A model generated the notes under the pieces. That model did no database searches. It saw only the letters and a program-made list of their open reading frames with translations, and had not been told where the DNA came from. This document shows, piece after piece, positions 1 to 8,899 of a DNA stretch of 64,000 nt (position 1 is the stretch's first letter; every line of letters begins with the position of its first letter). The stretch is taken from the NCBI RefSeq assembly GCF_047946665.1, contig NZ_CP172312.1, positions 2,356,001-2,420,000 on the forward strand, read 5' to 3'. Origin of the DNA: Allohahella sp002354735 (GTDB taxonomy: Bacteria; Pseudomonadota; Gammaproteobacteria; Pseudomonadales; Oleiphilaceae). The translations under genes and the position numbers were made by a program.

Positions 1-114
1 GCACTCGGAGGCTTCATCTTCCTGAGTGGCATGTTCGTGATGGCCTATAACCTCTACCGTACTGTGCGTCAGGAAAAAGCCGTCAGTCTGGACAGCGTAG
101 CGCAAGCTACCTGA
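1..114 (+). CDS. ccoN: Cytochrome cbb3 oxidase subunit I, C-terminal end (partial)
   Basis: The window opens inside this gene; only the last 37 codons and the TGA at 112-114 are visible. The fragment reads as the end of a hydrophobic helix (residues GGFIFLSGMFVMAYNLYRTV) followed by a short polar tail, which fits the last helix of the haem-copper subunit CcoN. The identification rests mainly on position: ccoO, ccoQ and ccoP follow directly on the same strand. None of the haem or copper ligands lie in this part, so the catalytic competence of the subunit cannot be judged here. Confidence 0.85.
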   Translation, partial: ALGGFIFLSGMFVMAYNLYRTVRQEKAVSLDSVAQAT

Positions 115-140
115 AGACATTAGCTGGAGAGTATTGACTG

Positions 141-755
141 ATGAAACATGAAGTAGTTGAAACCAATCTAGGATTGATGATTCCACTCATCATACTGGTG
201 GTAAGTTTTGGTGGTCTGGCCGAAGTCGTTCCATTGTTCTTCCAGAAGTCGATCACAGAGCCGATCGAAGGCCTCACACCGCTGACAGCAGTCCAGCTCG
301 AGGGGCGTGATATTTACATCCGCGAAGGCTGTAGTGTCTGCCATACCCAGATGATTCGACCATTCCGATCAGAGACCGAACGCTATGGCCCCTACTCGGT
401 CGCGGGCGAGTTCGTGTACGACCATCCGTTTCTGTGGGGGTCCAAGCGTACAGGGCCTGATCTGGCTCGCGTAGGCAACAAGTACAGCGATGCATGGCAG
501 CGAGCTCACCTCTACAATCCTCGCGACGTCGTACCCGAATCGAACATGCCAGCGTTCCCCTGGCTGTTCACGCAGAAGCTCGACGCCAGCAATACGGCGG
601 CGAAGATGACCGGCCTTCGTCGGGTGGGTGTCCCTTATACGGACGAAGACATCAGCGGCGCAGCCGAGGCTGTTGAAGGCAAGTACGAAATCGAGGCCCT
701 TGTGGAGTATCTGCAGCAGCTAGGTACCATCCGAAGCGGTCGTGAGCGGGGATAA
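141..755 (+). CDS. ccoO: Cytochrome cbb3 oxidase subunit II (mono-haem CcoO)
   Basis: CcoO carries one c-type haem that passes electrons towards the CcoN active site in the inner membrane. The 204-residue protein has one N-terminal membrane anchor (about residues 11-33), a CSVCH haem site at residues 64-68, and the conserved ESNMPAFPW segment whose Met136 is the expected distal haem ligand. Length and motif order match the family. The start is an ATG 26 bases after the ccoN stop. Covalent haem attachment would need the ccm system encoded at 18.4-25.8 kb on the other strand. Confidence 0.97.
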   Translation: MKHEVVETNLGLMIPLIILVVSFGGLAEVVPLFFQKSITEPIEGLTPLTAVQLEGRDIYIREGCSVCHTQMIRPFRSETERYGPYSVAGEFVYDHPFLWGSKRTGPDLARVGNKYSDAWQRAHLYNPRDVVPESNMPAFPWLFTQKLDASNTAAKMTGLRRVGVPYTDEDISGAAEAVEGKYEIEALVEYLQQLGTIRSGRERG

Positions 756-760
756 GCGTG

Positions 761-934
761 ATGGATGCAGGAACGCTCAGAGGCATTTTTACGCTCATTC
801 TCATGGCCACATTCATCGCACTGATCTTCTGGGCCTTCAGCCGGAAGCGCGCGAAGCAGTTCGATGAAGCCGCCAACCTTCCCTTTGCGGACGAAGAAAA
901 AGACCGCGAAACTCTACAGAAACAACAGGATTAA
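761..934 (+). CDS. ccoQ: Cytochrome cbb3 oxidase subunit CcoQ
   Basis: This 57-residue ORF lies between ccoO and ccoP. It has one hydrophobic helix (about residues 8-26, with LILMATFIALIFWAF) followed by a basic stretch (SRKRAKQF) and an acidic tail, the usual CcoQ architecture. The family is a small non-catalytic subunit that stabilises the oxidase or modulates its stability in air. The start is the ATG at 761, five bases after the ccoO stop; a GTG at 758 in the same frame is a possible alternative. Confidence 0.9.
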   Translation: MDAGTLRGIFTLILMATFIALIFWAFSRKRAKQFDEAANLPFADEEKDRETLQKQQD

Positions 935-940
935 TGGGCT

Positions 941-1831
941 ATGAGTACCTTTTGGTCTGTATGGATATCAGTCATCGTGCTTGGTTCGATCATCGGGTGT
1001 GCCTGGCTAATCCTTGCTACGCGCAAAGGCGAACGATTCAAGGACTCCACCGAGGAGACAACCGGTCACAGTTTCGACGGCATCGAAGAATATGATAATC
1101 CGATGCCAATGTGGTGGTTGAAGTTGTTCTGGCTCACCATCATATTCGGAATTATCTATCTCATTATTTACCCGGGTCTGGGCTCCTACAAGGGTGTCGC
1201 AGGCTGGACCTCCCATGGCCAATGGGCCGATGAGGTCTCAGCAGCGGACCAGCGATTTGCCCCGCTGTATGCCGAGTTGGCGGCTCAGGATCCGGAGCAG
1301 CTGATGAAGGATGAAGAAGCGCTGGGCATCGGTCAGCGACTCTTTGCCAATAACTGCGCGGTCTGCCATGGCTCCGGCGGCCGGGGCAACGTCGGTTTTC
1401 CTGATCTGACCGATAACGAATGGCTATATGGCGGTTCGCACGAAAAGATTCTGGAGACGCTGCTGAACGGCCGTCAGGCGCTTATGCCAGCGTGGCAGGA
1501 TGTACTGGGCTCGGCAGGTGTGACCCAAGTTGCGCATTACGTGCGCGGACTGAGTGGACAGAAGAACGTCGATGAGAAATTGGCACAGGCGGGCGCTGAG
1601 AAGTTCCAGCAGAATTGTGTGGTCTGTCATGGCGCGAATGGTGAAGGCAACGAAGCTTTCGGCGCACCGAACCTGAGCGACAGTATCTGGTTGTACGGTG
1701 GTACCCAGAATATCGTGGAAATGACTTTGCGTTATGGGCGTAAAGGCAGAATGCCGAACTTCGAAGAGGTTCTTGGCAAGGATCGGCTCTATGTGCTGGC
1801 TGCCTACGTAAAAAGCTTATCTCAGCAATAA
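941..1831 (+). CDS. ccoP: Cytochrome cbb3 oxidase subunit III (di-haem CcoP)
   Basis: CcoP is the di-haem c subunit that takes electrons from soluble cytochromes. The 296-residue protein has two N-terminal hydrophobic segments (about 5-26 and 57-78), the FDGIEEYDNPMP linker typical of CcoP between them, and two tandem cytochrome c domains with haem sites CAVCH (139-143) and CVVCH (226-230). LMPAW and RMPNF segments provide the likely axial methionines. It lies six bases after ccoQ. A hairpin without a U-tract follows the gene before ccoG. Confidence 0.97.
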   Translation: MSTFWSVWISVIVLGSIIGCAWLILATRKGERFKDSTEETTGHSFDGIEEYDNPMPMWWLKLFWLTIIFGIIYLIIYPGLGSYKGVAGWTSHGQWADEVSAADQRFAPLYAELAAQDPEQLMKDEEALGIGQRLFANNCAVCHGSGGRGNVGFPDLTDNEWLYGGSHEKILETLLNGRQALMPAWQDVLGSAGVTQVAHYVRGLSGQKNVDEKLAQAGAEKFQQNCVVCHGANGEGNEAFGAPNLSDSIWLYGGTQNIVEMTLRYGRKGRMPNFEEVLGKDRLYVLAAYVKSLSQQ

Positions 1832-1871
1832 TAAAGACAAAGCTCAGGTAGATAAGCCTCAAATGTCCGGC

Positions 1872-1896
1872 GGTACTGTAGCTGCGCTGCAGTACC
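1872..1896 (+). other. Intergenic hairpin between ccoP and ccoG
   Basis: Two 10-base arms, GGTACTGTAG (1872-1881) and CTGCAGTACC (1887-1896), are complementary with one G-U pair and enclose a 5-base loop. No T-run follows, so it is not a classical intrinsic terminator. Its place between structural genes (ccoNOQP) and maturation genes (ccoGHIS) suggests an mRNA-stability or attenuation element separating the two expression levels; that role is inference. Confidence 0.5.
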
Positions 1897-1925
1897 CCTG
1901 ACGATTCACTGCAAGTGAGAGGCCA

Positions 1926-3374
1926 ATGCCAGAACGAATCCCGGCTATTCAGATAGACCCAAAGACTGCGGGTGCTGCGCTTCACGCTGATTCCAGGCGG
2001 GAACACGAAACAACCGATCTTTATGAAAGGCGTAAGAAGATCTACGTCAAGAAAGTGCTCGGCTTCTTTCAGAGAATCCGGACCTTTACGCTCTATTTTT
2101 TCATGGGCGCCTATTTCCTGACCTGCTGGATCAGCATCGATGGTCAGCAACTCGTTCACTTCGATCTGCCGGAGCGGCAGTTCCATATATTCGGCGCGAC
2201 ATTTTGGCCACAGGATTTTGCCCTGCTGGCAGCCATGCTCATCATTGCGGCCTTCGGCCTGTTTTTCGTAACCACCCTGTTCGGTAGGGTGTGGTGCGGT
2301 TATACCTGCCCGCAAACGGTCTGGACCTTTATCTTCATCTGGCTGGAGGAGAAATTCGAAGGCAGTCGTAACGCCAGGATGAAGCTCGACCAGCAACCCT
2401 GGACGCGGGAAAAGGTCGTAAAGAAAGGCCTTACGCATGCCAGTTGGCTGTTGGTGGCGCTGGCCACCGGTTTGACCTTCGTTGGCTATTTCTATCCAGT
2501 CAGGGAGCTGGTGCCGGATTTCTTCACGCTTTCTGTGGACAGCGGCTGGGCCTATTTCTGGATAGCCTTCTTCACCGTAGCGACCTATCTCAACGCAGGC
2601 TGGCTGCGTGAGCAGGTATGCATTTACATGTGCCCCTACGCCCGCTTTCAGTCGGTCATGTTCGATCAGGACACGCTCACGGTTGCCTACGACCCGGTTC
2701 GCGGTGAACCTCGCAGTGGTCGAAAGAAGTCGCTCGATCACAAGGCCGTTGGGCTCGGCGACTGTATTGACTGCGGCATGTGCGTGCAGGTCTGCCCGAC
2801 AGGGATCGATATTCGCGATGGCTTGCAGTACGAGTGCATCGGCTGCGCCAAGTGTATCGATGCCTGTGACAACATCATGGACAGGATGGGTTACGACCCA
2901 GGTCTGATTCGGTATGCAACCGAACGCGAGCTTAACGGCAAGCAATCCAGACTGATCCGGGCGCGAACCATTGGCTACGGTCTTGCACTGACGGCAATGC
3001 TCGCATTCTTTGCCTATTTCATCATGGCTCGCGCCGATCTGGCTCTCGATGTATTGCGTGACAGGGGCTCTCTTTACAAAACCGCGCCAAGTGGCTTCAT
3101 CGAGAATGCTTATCTTCTTCAAGTTTCGAACAAGACTGACGTGGAGCGCCGTTTCCGTGTCGAGGTCTCTGGTGACATTGACTTCCAGATCAGTGGCAAG
3201 ACCTCGATTACGGTGCCGCCCGCCGCTGTCGCTTCGTTGCCGGTAGCCGTGGAGGTGGATCCGGAAACGATTCGTCAGAGCACCTCCGAACTTGAATTCG
3301 CGCTCGTATCCGATGAAACCGGCGATGCTGCGGTGCGTACACAAAGTACATTTCTTGGTCCCATAGCGCGTTGA
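1926..3374 (+). CDS. ccoG: Cytochrome oxidase accessory protein CcoG (ferredoxin-like, membrane-bound)
   Basis: The family (CcoG/FixG/RdxA) supports cbb3 biogenesis and is reported to act as a cupric reductase in copper delivery. The 482-residue protein has several membrane helices in its N-terminal half, a WCGYTCPQTVW motif near residue 123, and two ferredoxin-type clusters, CIDCGMCVQVCP from about residue 280 and CIGCAKCIDACD from about residue 304. A C-terminal beta-rich domain of about 130 residues follows the last helix. It starts the accessory set ccoGHIS, located after the structural genes as in Pseudomonas and Rhodobacter. Confidence 0.96.
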   Translation: MPERIPAIQIDPKTAGAALHADSRREHETTDLYERRKKIYVKKVLGFFQRIRTFTLYFFMGAYFLTCWISIDGQQLVHFDLPERQFHIFGATFWPQDFALLAAMLIIAAFGLFFVTTLFGRVWCGYTCPQTVWTFIFIWLEEKFEGSRNARMKLDQQPWTREKVVKKGLTHASWLLVALATGLTFVGYFYPVRELVPDFFTLSVDSGWAYFWIAFFTVATYLNAGWLREQVCIYMCPYARFQSVMFDQDTLTVAYDPVRGEPRSGRKKSLDHKAVGLGDCIDCGMCVQVCPTGIDIRDGLQYECIGCAKCIDACDNIMDRMGYDPGLIRYATERELNGKQSRLIRARTIGYGLALTAMLAFFAYFIMARADLALDVLRDRGSLYKTAPSGFIENAYLLQVSNKTDVERRFRVEVSGDIDFQISGKTSITVPPAAVASLPVAVEVDPETIRQSTSELEFALVSDETGDAAVRTQSTFLGPIAR

Positions 3375-3415
3375 CGACTCATCGCGCTGTCATCAGTCAC
3401 ACGAGTATCTGAGCT

Positions 3416-4018
3416 ATGCATCAGCAAGAACGCGCCAGTAAGCACCCTGCCGACGATGCAGGGATTTCCCGACCCTGGTATCGGGAAAAATGGGTCTGGC
3501 TGCTCATCGCCATACCTGCCTCCTCAGTCATTTTCGGCATAATCATGCTGACGCTGGCGATCCGAAGCGATACCGCGCTCGTCAGTGATGACTACTACAA
3601 GGAAGGCCTCGCCATCAATCAGACAATGGCCCGTGAGCGCGTGGCCGAGACGCTGGGTCTGCAAGGGAGCATGACACTTGACGACAGTACCGGTCAGCTC
3701 AGCATCGTACTTGATAGCACGATCAGCAGTTCGGCTGAAGGCCAGCGACTGGGGCACATTCCCACGCCGCCGGCACTCGTTCTGGAAGTCGCGCACCCCA
3801 CCAAGGCCGATCAGGACGCCTTCATTCAGCTTTACCCATCACAGCGGGGATCAGGAAGCTACGGGAGTTACGAGAGCTTTGTTTCCGCTGAAGTTTTGCG
3901 AAAACTCAGCGGTCGTCGCTATTTCAGTCTGACAGATTCTGCCAATACCTGGAGAATCCGCGCGGAAGGCAATCTGGCTCAAGAGGATACAGTGGCAATT
4001 GGCCAAGCATCCGAGTAA
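3416..4018 (+). CDS. ccoH: Cbb3 oxidase assembly protein CcoH/FixH
   Basis: This 200-residue protein has one N-terminal membrane segment (about residues 28-48) preceded by a basic, tryptophan-containing cytoplasmic end (RPWYREKWVW), then the conserved VSDDYYKEGLAIN stretch and a periplasmic beta-rich domain. That is the FixH layout, a small assembly factor that stays associated with the cbb3 complex. It lies between ccoG and ccoI, and its last 20 bases overlap the start of ccoI, suggesting translational coupling. Confidence 0.92.
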   Translation: MHQQERASKHPADDAGISRPWYREKWVWLLIAIPASSVIFGIIMLTLAIRSDTALVSDDYYKEGLAINQTMARERVAETLGLQGSMTLDDSTGQLSIVLDSTISSSAEGQRLGHIPTPPALVLEVAHPTKADQDAFIQLYPSQRGSGSYGSYESFVSAEVLRKLSGRRYFSLTDSANTWRIRAEGNLAQEDTVAIGQASE

Positions 4019-6518
4019 GACCTGTTTCCACTGCCATAACGCGATAGCGCCAGGCGTTTTCATTGCCGTTCAGCGGACGACTGAGGCTGTAGACCATGTC
4101 TGCTGCTATGGCTGCAAGGCCGTAGCAGAGCTGATTCTTGGCCAGGGCCTCGGCCGGTTCTATCAATACCTCGACACGCCTCTGCCCCGTCCCGACGAAG
4201 TGTCTGACGCGCAGGACATGGCCTTGTCAGTCTACGACCGAGATGATCTGCTCGCGGAGTTGGCAGAAGCCCGCCTGGTCAAAGCGTCAGATGGCTCAGA
4301 GAAAACACTGCTCGACATTCGCTTGAGTATTCGTGGCATAACCTGCGCCGCCTGTGTATGGCTGATTGAGAACGCCATGCGAACTGTGCCAGGTGTCGAA
4401 AGCTGTCTGGTGAATCTGGGCTCGCATGAAGCTCAGTTGGAATGGTATCAGGACGAGGTGCCGCTCAGCACCCTGTTGAGCAGGATGCGCAGACTTGGCT
4501 ACGAAGCGATACCACTGACCGCCGAAATTCAGGAAGCCGAGCTTAAAAAGAATCAGCGTACAGATCTGCTGCGCATCGGGATCGCCGGCATCGGCGCCAT
4601 GCAGGCCATGATGCTGGCAATCCCAACCTATTTCGGCATGCTCGACGTGAGCGGTGAAACCATGCTGACGTTTTTCAGGATGGCGGCCCTCTTCATCGCC
4701 ACGCCTGTCGTCTTTTTCTCCGCACAGCCGTTTTTCGCCGGTGCGAAACGCAGCCTGATCAACACCTTCAGGACCCGTCAGGTTGGTCAGCTCACCATGG
4801 AGGTACCAGTGGCGCTGGCTATGGCCCTCGCCTACGGCTCAAGCCTGATGATCACCTGGCAGGGCGGCGACGAGGTCTATTTTGATTCTGTCTGCATGTT
4901 CACCTTTTTTCTCCTGTTGGGGCGCTTTTTCGAGAACAAAGCGCGTCTCAAGATGGTTCATGAATCTGCCCGGCTGTCGCAGCAGCGTTTCGTTCTCTAC
5001 GAGCGGCTGGACTCCGCGACGCTACGCCTTAAGGATCAGGTGCTCGTGCGCGATATGCAGGTGGGCGATGTCATCCGCCTGGGGAGCGGCCAGCTTATTC
5101 CCTTTGATGGCGAGATCTGCTCTACCGACAGCACGCCGGGGCAAAGTTATCACGTCAACGAAGCAGCGCTTACAGGGGAGTTCAGGCCTCAGCGCAAGCG
5201 GCCGGGGGATAGTGTGTTGAGCGGGTCGGTAGTGGTCGATACACCCGTCCCTGCCCGCGTCGTCCGCGTCGGTAGCGACAGTTTCCTGTCAACCGTAGAT
5301 CGCCTGGTCAATCGGGCGCTCTCGGAGCGGCCTGCGGTCGCTCGGCTCGCAGACCGGGTCGGCGGCATATTCGTCTTCGGTGTGCTCGTCGTGACTTCAC
5401 TCGTTTTCGCCTTCTGGTACTGGTACGACCCTGATGCACCGCTGAGGGCCTTTGAAATTGCCTTGTCGGTTCTGGTAGTCACCTGTCCGTGTGCACTCGC
5501 TCTGGCAACGCCCACCGCACTCACCTCCGCGACCAATGCACTGCGGCGCCTGGGCCTTATCGTAACCAGAGGCCACACGATAGAAACCATGGCAAGGGTC
5601 GATACCATCGTTTTCGACAAGACTGGTACCCTCACGTACGGTCACCTGTCGCTCCGTAGCGAGATTGACCCGGTGCAGCTTCAGCTTGCAGCGGACCTGG
5701 CCGCCCACTCGGAGCATCCCGTATCACGTGCGCTAGCCAAAGCCGCCGAAGGTCATTCCACGAGCCGCCTGCAAGCAGGGTCACGCTTCGAAGCGGTACG
5801 GGTCGTTCCTGGCTCAGGCGTGGAAGGTAAATTCGACGGCGTGGTCTACCGCCTGGGCAACGCCGAATTCGTTGTGGAACTGTTGCTGGCGGATTCGCTG
5901 CCGCAGAGCGACGGCGAGCACACTGAAGCCTGGTTGGTAGGCGCCACTTCGCCAGCGGTGTGCACGCGCTTTGAATTTGATGATGAAATCAGGCCGGAAA
6001 GTCCTGAGGTCATCAGCAGGTTCAACATTGACCTTCACCACGACTGCAGGATGATGTCGGGAGATCGACCTGGTCCGGTACATCGCGTGGCAGAAGCACT
6101 GGGGATTCGCCAGGCGCTCGCCGGCTGCTCGCCGGATGACAAGCTCGCGGCTGTGCAGCGACTACAGGATGATCGAGTCGTCGCAATGATTGGCGATGGC
6201 ATAAATGATCTACCCGCCATGGCGGCGGCCCATGTGTCCATCGCGATGCACGAGGCCAGTGATCTCGCCCAGGTGAAGGCCGACGCACTGCTTGGCGCTG
6301 GCCGCCTTGCTGCCCTGCCTGCTGCATTTCTGCATGCCCGCAAGACACTCAAGATCATTCGCCAGAACCTGGGCTGGGCGCTGGGGTATAATGCCATCGC
6401 ATTGCCGCTTGCTATGGCTGGCCTGGTGCCGCCATGGGCAGCTGCAATCGGCATGTCGCTGAGCTCACTTATCGTCGTGTTCAACGCTATGCGGCTCAAC
6501 CGGATATCACCAGCCTGA
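3999..6518 (+). CDS. ccoI: Cbb3-associated copper-translocating P1B-type ATPase CcoI
   Basis: CcoI exports copper towards the cbb3 active site. The 839-residue protein starts with a Cys-rich metal-binding segment (CFHCHN, then VCCYGCKAV), has a heavy-metal-associated domain with CAAC near residue 116, membrane helices, the TGE actuator motif, the CPC transport motif near residue 496, the phosphorylation motif DKTGT with Asp about 540, and GDGIND near residue 732. All catalytic motifs are intact. The start is TTG inside the end of ccoH; an AGAGG-like sequence lies about 12 bases upstream and no ATG sits in frame nearby, so the exact start is less certain than the gene. Confidence 0.95.
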   Translation: MAKHPSKTCFHCHNAIAPGVFIAVQRTTEAVDHVCCYGCKAVAELILGQGLGRFYQYLDTPLPRPDEVSDAQDMALSVYDRDDLLAELAEARLVKASDGSEKTLLDIRLSIRGITCAACVWLIENAMRTVPGVESCLVNLGSHEAQLEWYQDEVPLSTLLSRMRRLGYEAIPLTAEIQEAELKKNQRTDLLRIGIAGIGAMQAMMLAIPTYFGMLDVSGETMLTFFRMAALFIATPVVFFSAQPFFAGAKRSLINTFRTRQVGQLTMEVPVALAMALAYGSSLMITWQGGDEVYFDSVCMFTFFLLLGRFFENKARLKMVHESARLSQQRFVLYERLDSATLRLKDQVLVRDMQVGDVIRLGSGQLIPFDGEICSTDSTPGQSYHVNEAALTGEFRPQRKRPGDSVLSGSVVVDTPVPARVVRVGSDSFLSTVDRLVNRALSERPAVARLADRVGGIFVFGVLVVTSLVFAFWYWYDPDAPLRAFEIALSVLVVTCPCALALATPTALTSATNALRRLGLIVTRGHTIETMARVDTIVFDKTGTLTYGHLSLRSEIDPVQLQLAADLAAHSEHPVSRALAKAAEGHSTSRLQAGSRFEAVRVVPGSGVEGKFDGVVYRLGNAEFVVELLLADSLPQSDGEHTEAWLVGATSPAVCTRFEFDDEIRPESPEVISRFNIDLHHDCRMMSGDRPGPVHRVAEALGIRQALAGCSPDDKLAAVQRLQDDRVVAMIGDGINDLPAMAAAHVSIAMHEASDLAQVKADALLGAGRLAALPAAFLHARKTLKIIRQNLGWALGYNAIALPLAMAGLVPPWAAAIGMSLSSLIVVFNAMRLNRISPA

Positions 6519-6524
6519 GGCTCT

Positions 6525-6743
6525 ATGGAAATTGTACTCGTCTTGATACCGCTTTCGCTGATACTGCTTGCTGTTGCAGTGATGATATTCCGCTGGGCCG
6601 TTCGCAATGGGCAGTATGATGATCTCGATGGACCAGCCCATCGAATCCTGTTCGATGATGATCTGGCCGAGGACCCGGAGAAAAGGGGTAGCAGGGCTGG
6701 AAAAGAGGCCGACGGAGCACCGCGAGCGGATAATACAGACTGA
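6525..6743 (+). CDS. ccoS: Cbb3 oxidase maturation protein CcoS
   Basis: This is a 72-residue protein with one N-terminal membrane helix (about residues 3-24), then the conserved region FRWAVRNGQYDDLDGPAHRI, where the QYDDLDGPA core is diagnostic of CcoS/FixS. The family is required for insertion of the redox cofactors into cbb3 oxidase. It begins six bases after ccoI and its stop overlaps the start of the next gene, so the operon continues. Confidence 0.95.
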   Translation: MEIVLVLIPLSLILLAVAVMIFRWAVRNGQYDDLDGPAHRILFDDDLAEDPEKRGSRAGKEADGAPRADNTD

Positions 6744-7474
6744 TGTGGGCACCGCTCATCGCCATCGGAATCGGCCTGTTGGGCAGCACTCATTGTCTGG
6801 CCATGTGCGGCGGCATTGCAGGTGCCCAGTCTATTGCAGCTGGTCGAGCCGGCAACGCGGGCGCCACCGCAAAGATTGAAATTGCGCCGGTCCTGCTGTT
6901 CAACTTCAGCCGCCTGCTTAGCTACGCATTCCTCGGATTGATTTTCGGTACGGTCGGCTCAGTGCTCGCCGTAAACGTGCCAGCACTGATTCTGCTGCGA
7001 ACCCTCGCGGGCTTGTTGCTGGTCGCAATGGGGCTCTATATAGGCCAGTGGTGGTATGGTCTGGTGACGCTGGAGCGCATCGGCAGCCGGCTGTTTCGCC
7101 CTGTTCAGCGCGGGCTGAAAATGAAGACCACCGCCTGCGGAGGACCCAGCGCCGCCCTCAAGCCCGGCCGTTCTCTGTGGCAGATCTCTGCTGCGGGCAT
7201 GCTCTGGGGGCTGCTGCCATGTGGCCTGGTCTACAGTGCGCTGGCCTGGTCCTTCAGCCAGGCAGATGGCCCGCAGGCCGCCTGGCTCATGTTCTGCTTC
7301 GGCCTCGGCACGCTGCCAAGCATGATATCCGCTGGCCTCCTGGCCTACCATGTCCGCCGCATCCTCGGCCGGCGCAATGTTCGCAAGGCTGCGGGTCTCC
7401 TGCTGATCGCCTATGGTCTGTGGACCATTCCCCTGGGCGCCATCATGAACGTCGTGAGTTTGGCCCATGCCTGA
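6743..7474 (+). CDS. UreH/DsbD-like (TauE/SafE-annotated) membrane protein of the cbb3 maturation locus
   Basis: This 243-residue, six-helix membrane protein has the HCLAMCGG motif at residues 17-24, matching the conserved HCxxMCGG signature of the UreH/DsbD_2-like membrane family often annotated as sulfite exporter TauE/SafE. In many proteobacteria it directly follows ccoS, and a role in copper or redox supply for cbb3 assembly is plausible but inferred. A second conserved segment, AGMLWGLLPCGLVYSAL, places another Cys in a membrane helix. It overlaps ccoS by one base and the following methyltransferase by eight. Confidence 0.85.
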   Translation: MWAPLIAIGIGLLGSTHCLAMCGGIAGAQSIAAGRAGNAGATAKIEIAPVLLFNFSRLLSYAFLGLIFGTVGSVLAVNVPALILLRTLAGLLLVAMGLYIGQWWYGLVTLERIGSRLFRPVQRGLKMKTTACGGPSAALKPGRSLWQISAAGMLWGLLPCGLVYSALAWSFSQADGPQAAWLMFCFGLGTLPSMISAGLLAYHVRRILGRRNVRKAAGLLLIAYGLWTIPLGAIMNVVSLAHA

Positions 7475-8873
7475 GCCGACGCTGATCTATTTACTTCAAA
7501 CACCGATCACTGACGCCAGAGCCCTCCGCGCCGAAGTCGAATTCATCAGCCCACTTCCGCTCGATTTCCGGATCATTGAAGACCTTCAGACACTGAAGCA
7601 GCTACTGCTGCGAAGCCAAGACGCTGTATCTGAAGGCTCTCAGAAGCCGCCCGCATTACTCTTGTACTGGCAGATCACCAGACGCCGCCTTCGCGAGGGC
7701 TGCGACCTTCTGCTGCGGGCCTGCTTCAAGGACAATGACGAGCACCGTGCGCTAGAGAGTTTGCGCAATGTATTACCGTGGCAGGATGATGCGGTCATCG
7801 CAGCAAGGTTTGAAGACCTGCTGCTGGCTTTCCAACAAAGACAGCTTGACCAGAATGATCTGGTCCAACGGCTCACAAAGCTCGCTGTGGATCTGGATCA
7901 TCTTTATCGTCAAGTCGTCGCAGGCGCAGCTCCAGCGTGCCTCGACCTTATTCGGATACCCGAAGCGGCAGATCCCGCGCATGCTGCTGCTTTGATCGTC
8001 GAGCGGCTTGCCTTACAGCACGGCCAGAGTTTCGAGCCACTTCAGCAACACTTTTCTCAACGGATCTACGCCAGCGACAAGGGCCGCATCAGGCTGGATC
8101 TGATTCTCGAAGATGTTCTGGCCATAGCTGAACAGGCGCAAAAGCCGATGCAGGTGCTGGATGTAGGCTGTGGCGAAGCGCCTGTCAGCCGGCGACTACT
8201 GGGAACGACTCAGCGTCTGGTTTTGATCGAACCTTCACCCAGCATGCTGGACACGGCCGTCGCGAACGTGGAAAGCGCACTCGTCAGCCTTGGCAATGCT
8301 GCGCCGACTGTCGAAGCATTCAAGGGCTATGCGCAATCAAGCATTGCATCGATCAAAGGTGAGTTCGATCTGATTCTCGCGCATGCGGTGATTGAGTGGA
8401 CCGAGGCACCATTGGCCCTACTCGGTCAGCTTTGCGACCGGCTCGGACCCCGGGGCAGACTTTCGCTCGCCGTCTACAATGAGCACGGTCTGCGCTTCAG
8501 GCGATTGATCCGTGGCCAATATGACGATCTGCCGCCGCGACCGCGAAACTACAAGGGCGGGCTTACACCCATACACCCACTTGCGCCCGAAGAAATCGAA
8601 ACATGGTGTAGAGCGAGGGGTTTGAGGATCGAGCGCCTGCGAGGTCTTCGCTGTTTTGCCGACTACCAGGCGTCCCCGCGAGACTCAGTACGCCCTGGCG
8701 CCTCTCCGTCCGACAACGCTACTGCCGGCCCACCGAAAGGCAGCAAGGCGTTCGCCTCAGCGCTTGATCAGTATCAGCAGCTTCTGAGTGCAGAGCGCGA
8801 AGTCTCACGCCAGGACCCCTTCAGACGGCTTGCGCGCTATTTACACATCGTCATCTGTCGGGACCAGGACTGA
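7467..8873 (+). CDS. CmoM-like SAM-dependent methyltransferase with an unassigned N-terminal domain
   Basis: The C-terminal part (about residues 190-468) resembles the tRNA wobble-uridine carboxymethoxy methyltransferase CmoM: QRIYASDKGRIRLDL before the fold, SAM motif VLDVGCGEAP at about 230-240, LAHAVIEWTEAP, SLAVYNEHGLRFRRLIRG and the late RYLHIVICR. The first 180 or so residues are alpha-helical in appearance and belong to no family I recognise; CmoM itself is only about 260 residues long. The fold and family look secure; the exact substrate is inferred. The start overlaps the preceding cbb3 gene by eight bases, but a functional link is not evident. Confidence 0.75.
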   Translation: MPEPTLIYLLQTPITDARALRAEVEFISPLPLDFRIIEDLQTLKQLLLRSQDAVSEGSQKPPALLLYWQITRRRLREGCDLLLRACFKDNDEHRALESLRNVLPWQDDAVIAARFEDLLLAFQQRQLDQNDLVQRLTKLAVDLDHLYRQVVAGAAPACLDLIRIPEAADPAHAAALIVERLALQHGQSFEPLQQHFSQRIYASDKGRIRLDLILEDVLAIAEQAQKPMQVLDVGCGEAPVSRRLLGTTQRLVLIEPSPSMLDTAVANVESALVSLGNAAPTVEAFKGYAQSSIASIKGEFDLILAHAVIEWTEAPLALLGQLCDRLGPRGRLSLAVYNEHGLRFRRLIRGQYDDLPPRPRNYKGGLTPIHPLAPEEIETWCRARGLRIERLRGLRCFADYQASPRDSVRPGASPSDNATAGPPKGSKAFASALDQYQQLLSAEREVSRQDPFRRLARYLHIVICRDQD

Positions 8874-8895
8874 GCCCGCTGATCTACAGCAGGCT
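8873..8895. terminator. Candidate bidirectional hairpin between convergent genes
   Basis: The arms AGCCCGCTG (8873-8881) and CAGCAGGCT (8887-8895) pair at eight of nine positions around a 5-base loop. The hairpin starts at the stop codon of the methyltransferase gene and lies just before the end of the convergent zinc peptidase gene. There is only a weak T-content downstream on either strand, so termination is inferred from location. Confidence 0.35.
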
Positions 8896-8899
8896 TCGA

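Noticed and set aside
1482..3344. A 620-codon open frame on the minus strand opposite ccoP and ccoG
   Set aside because: It lies fully antisense to two well-recognised genes, has no family-like motifs and is explained by the codon bias of the true genes.
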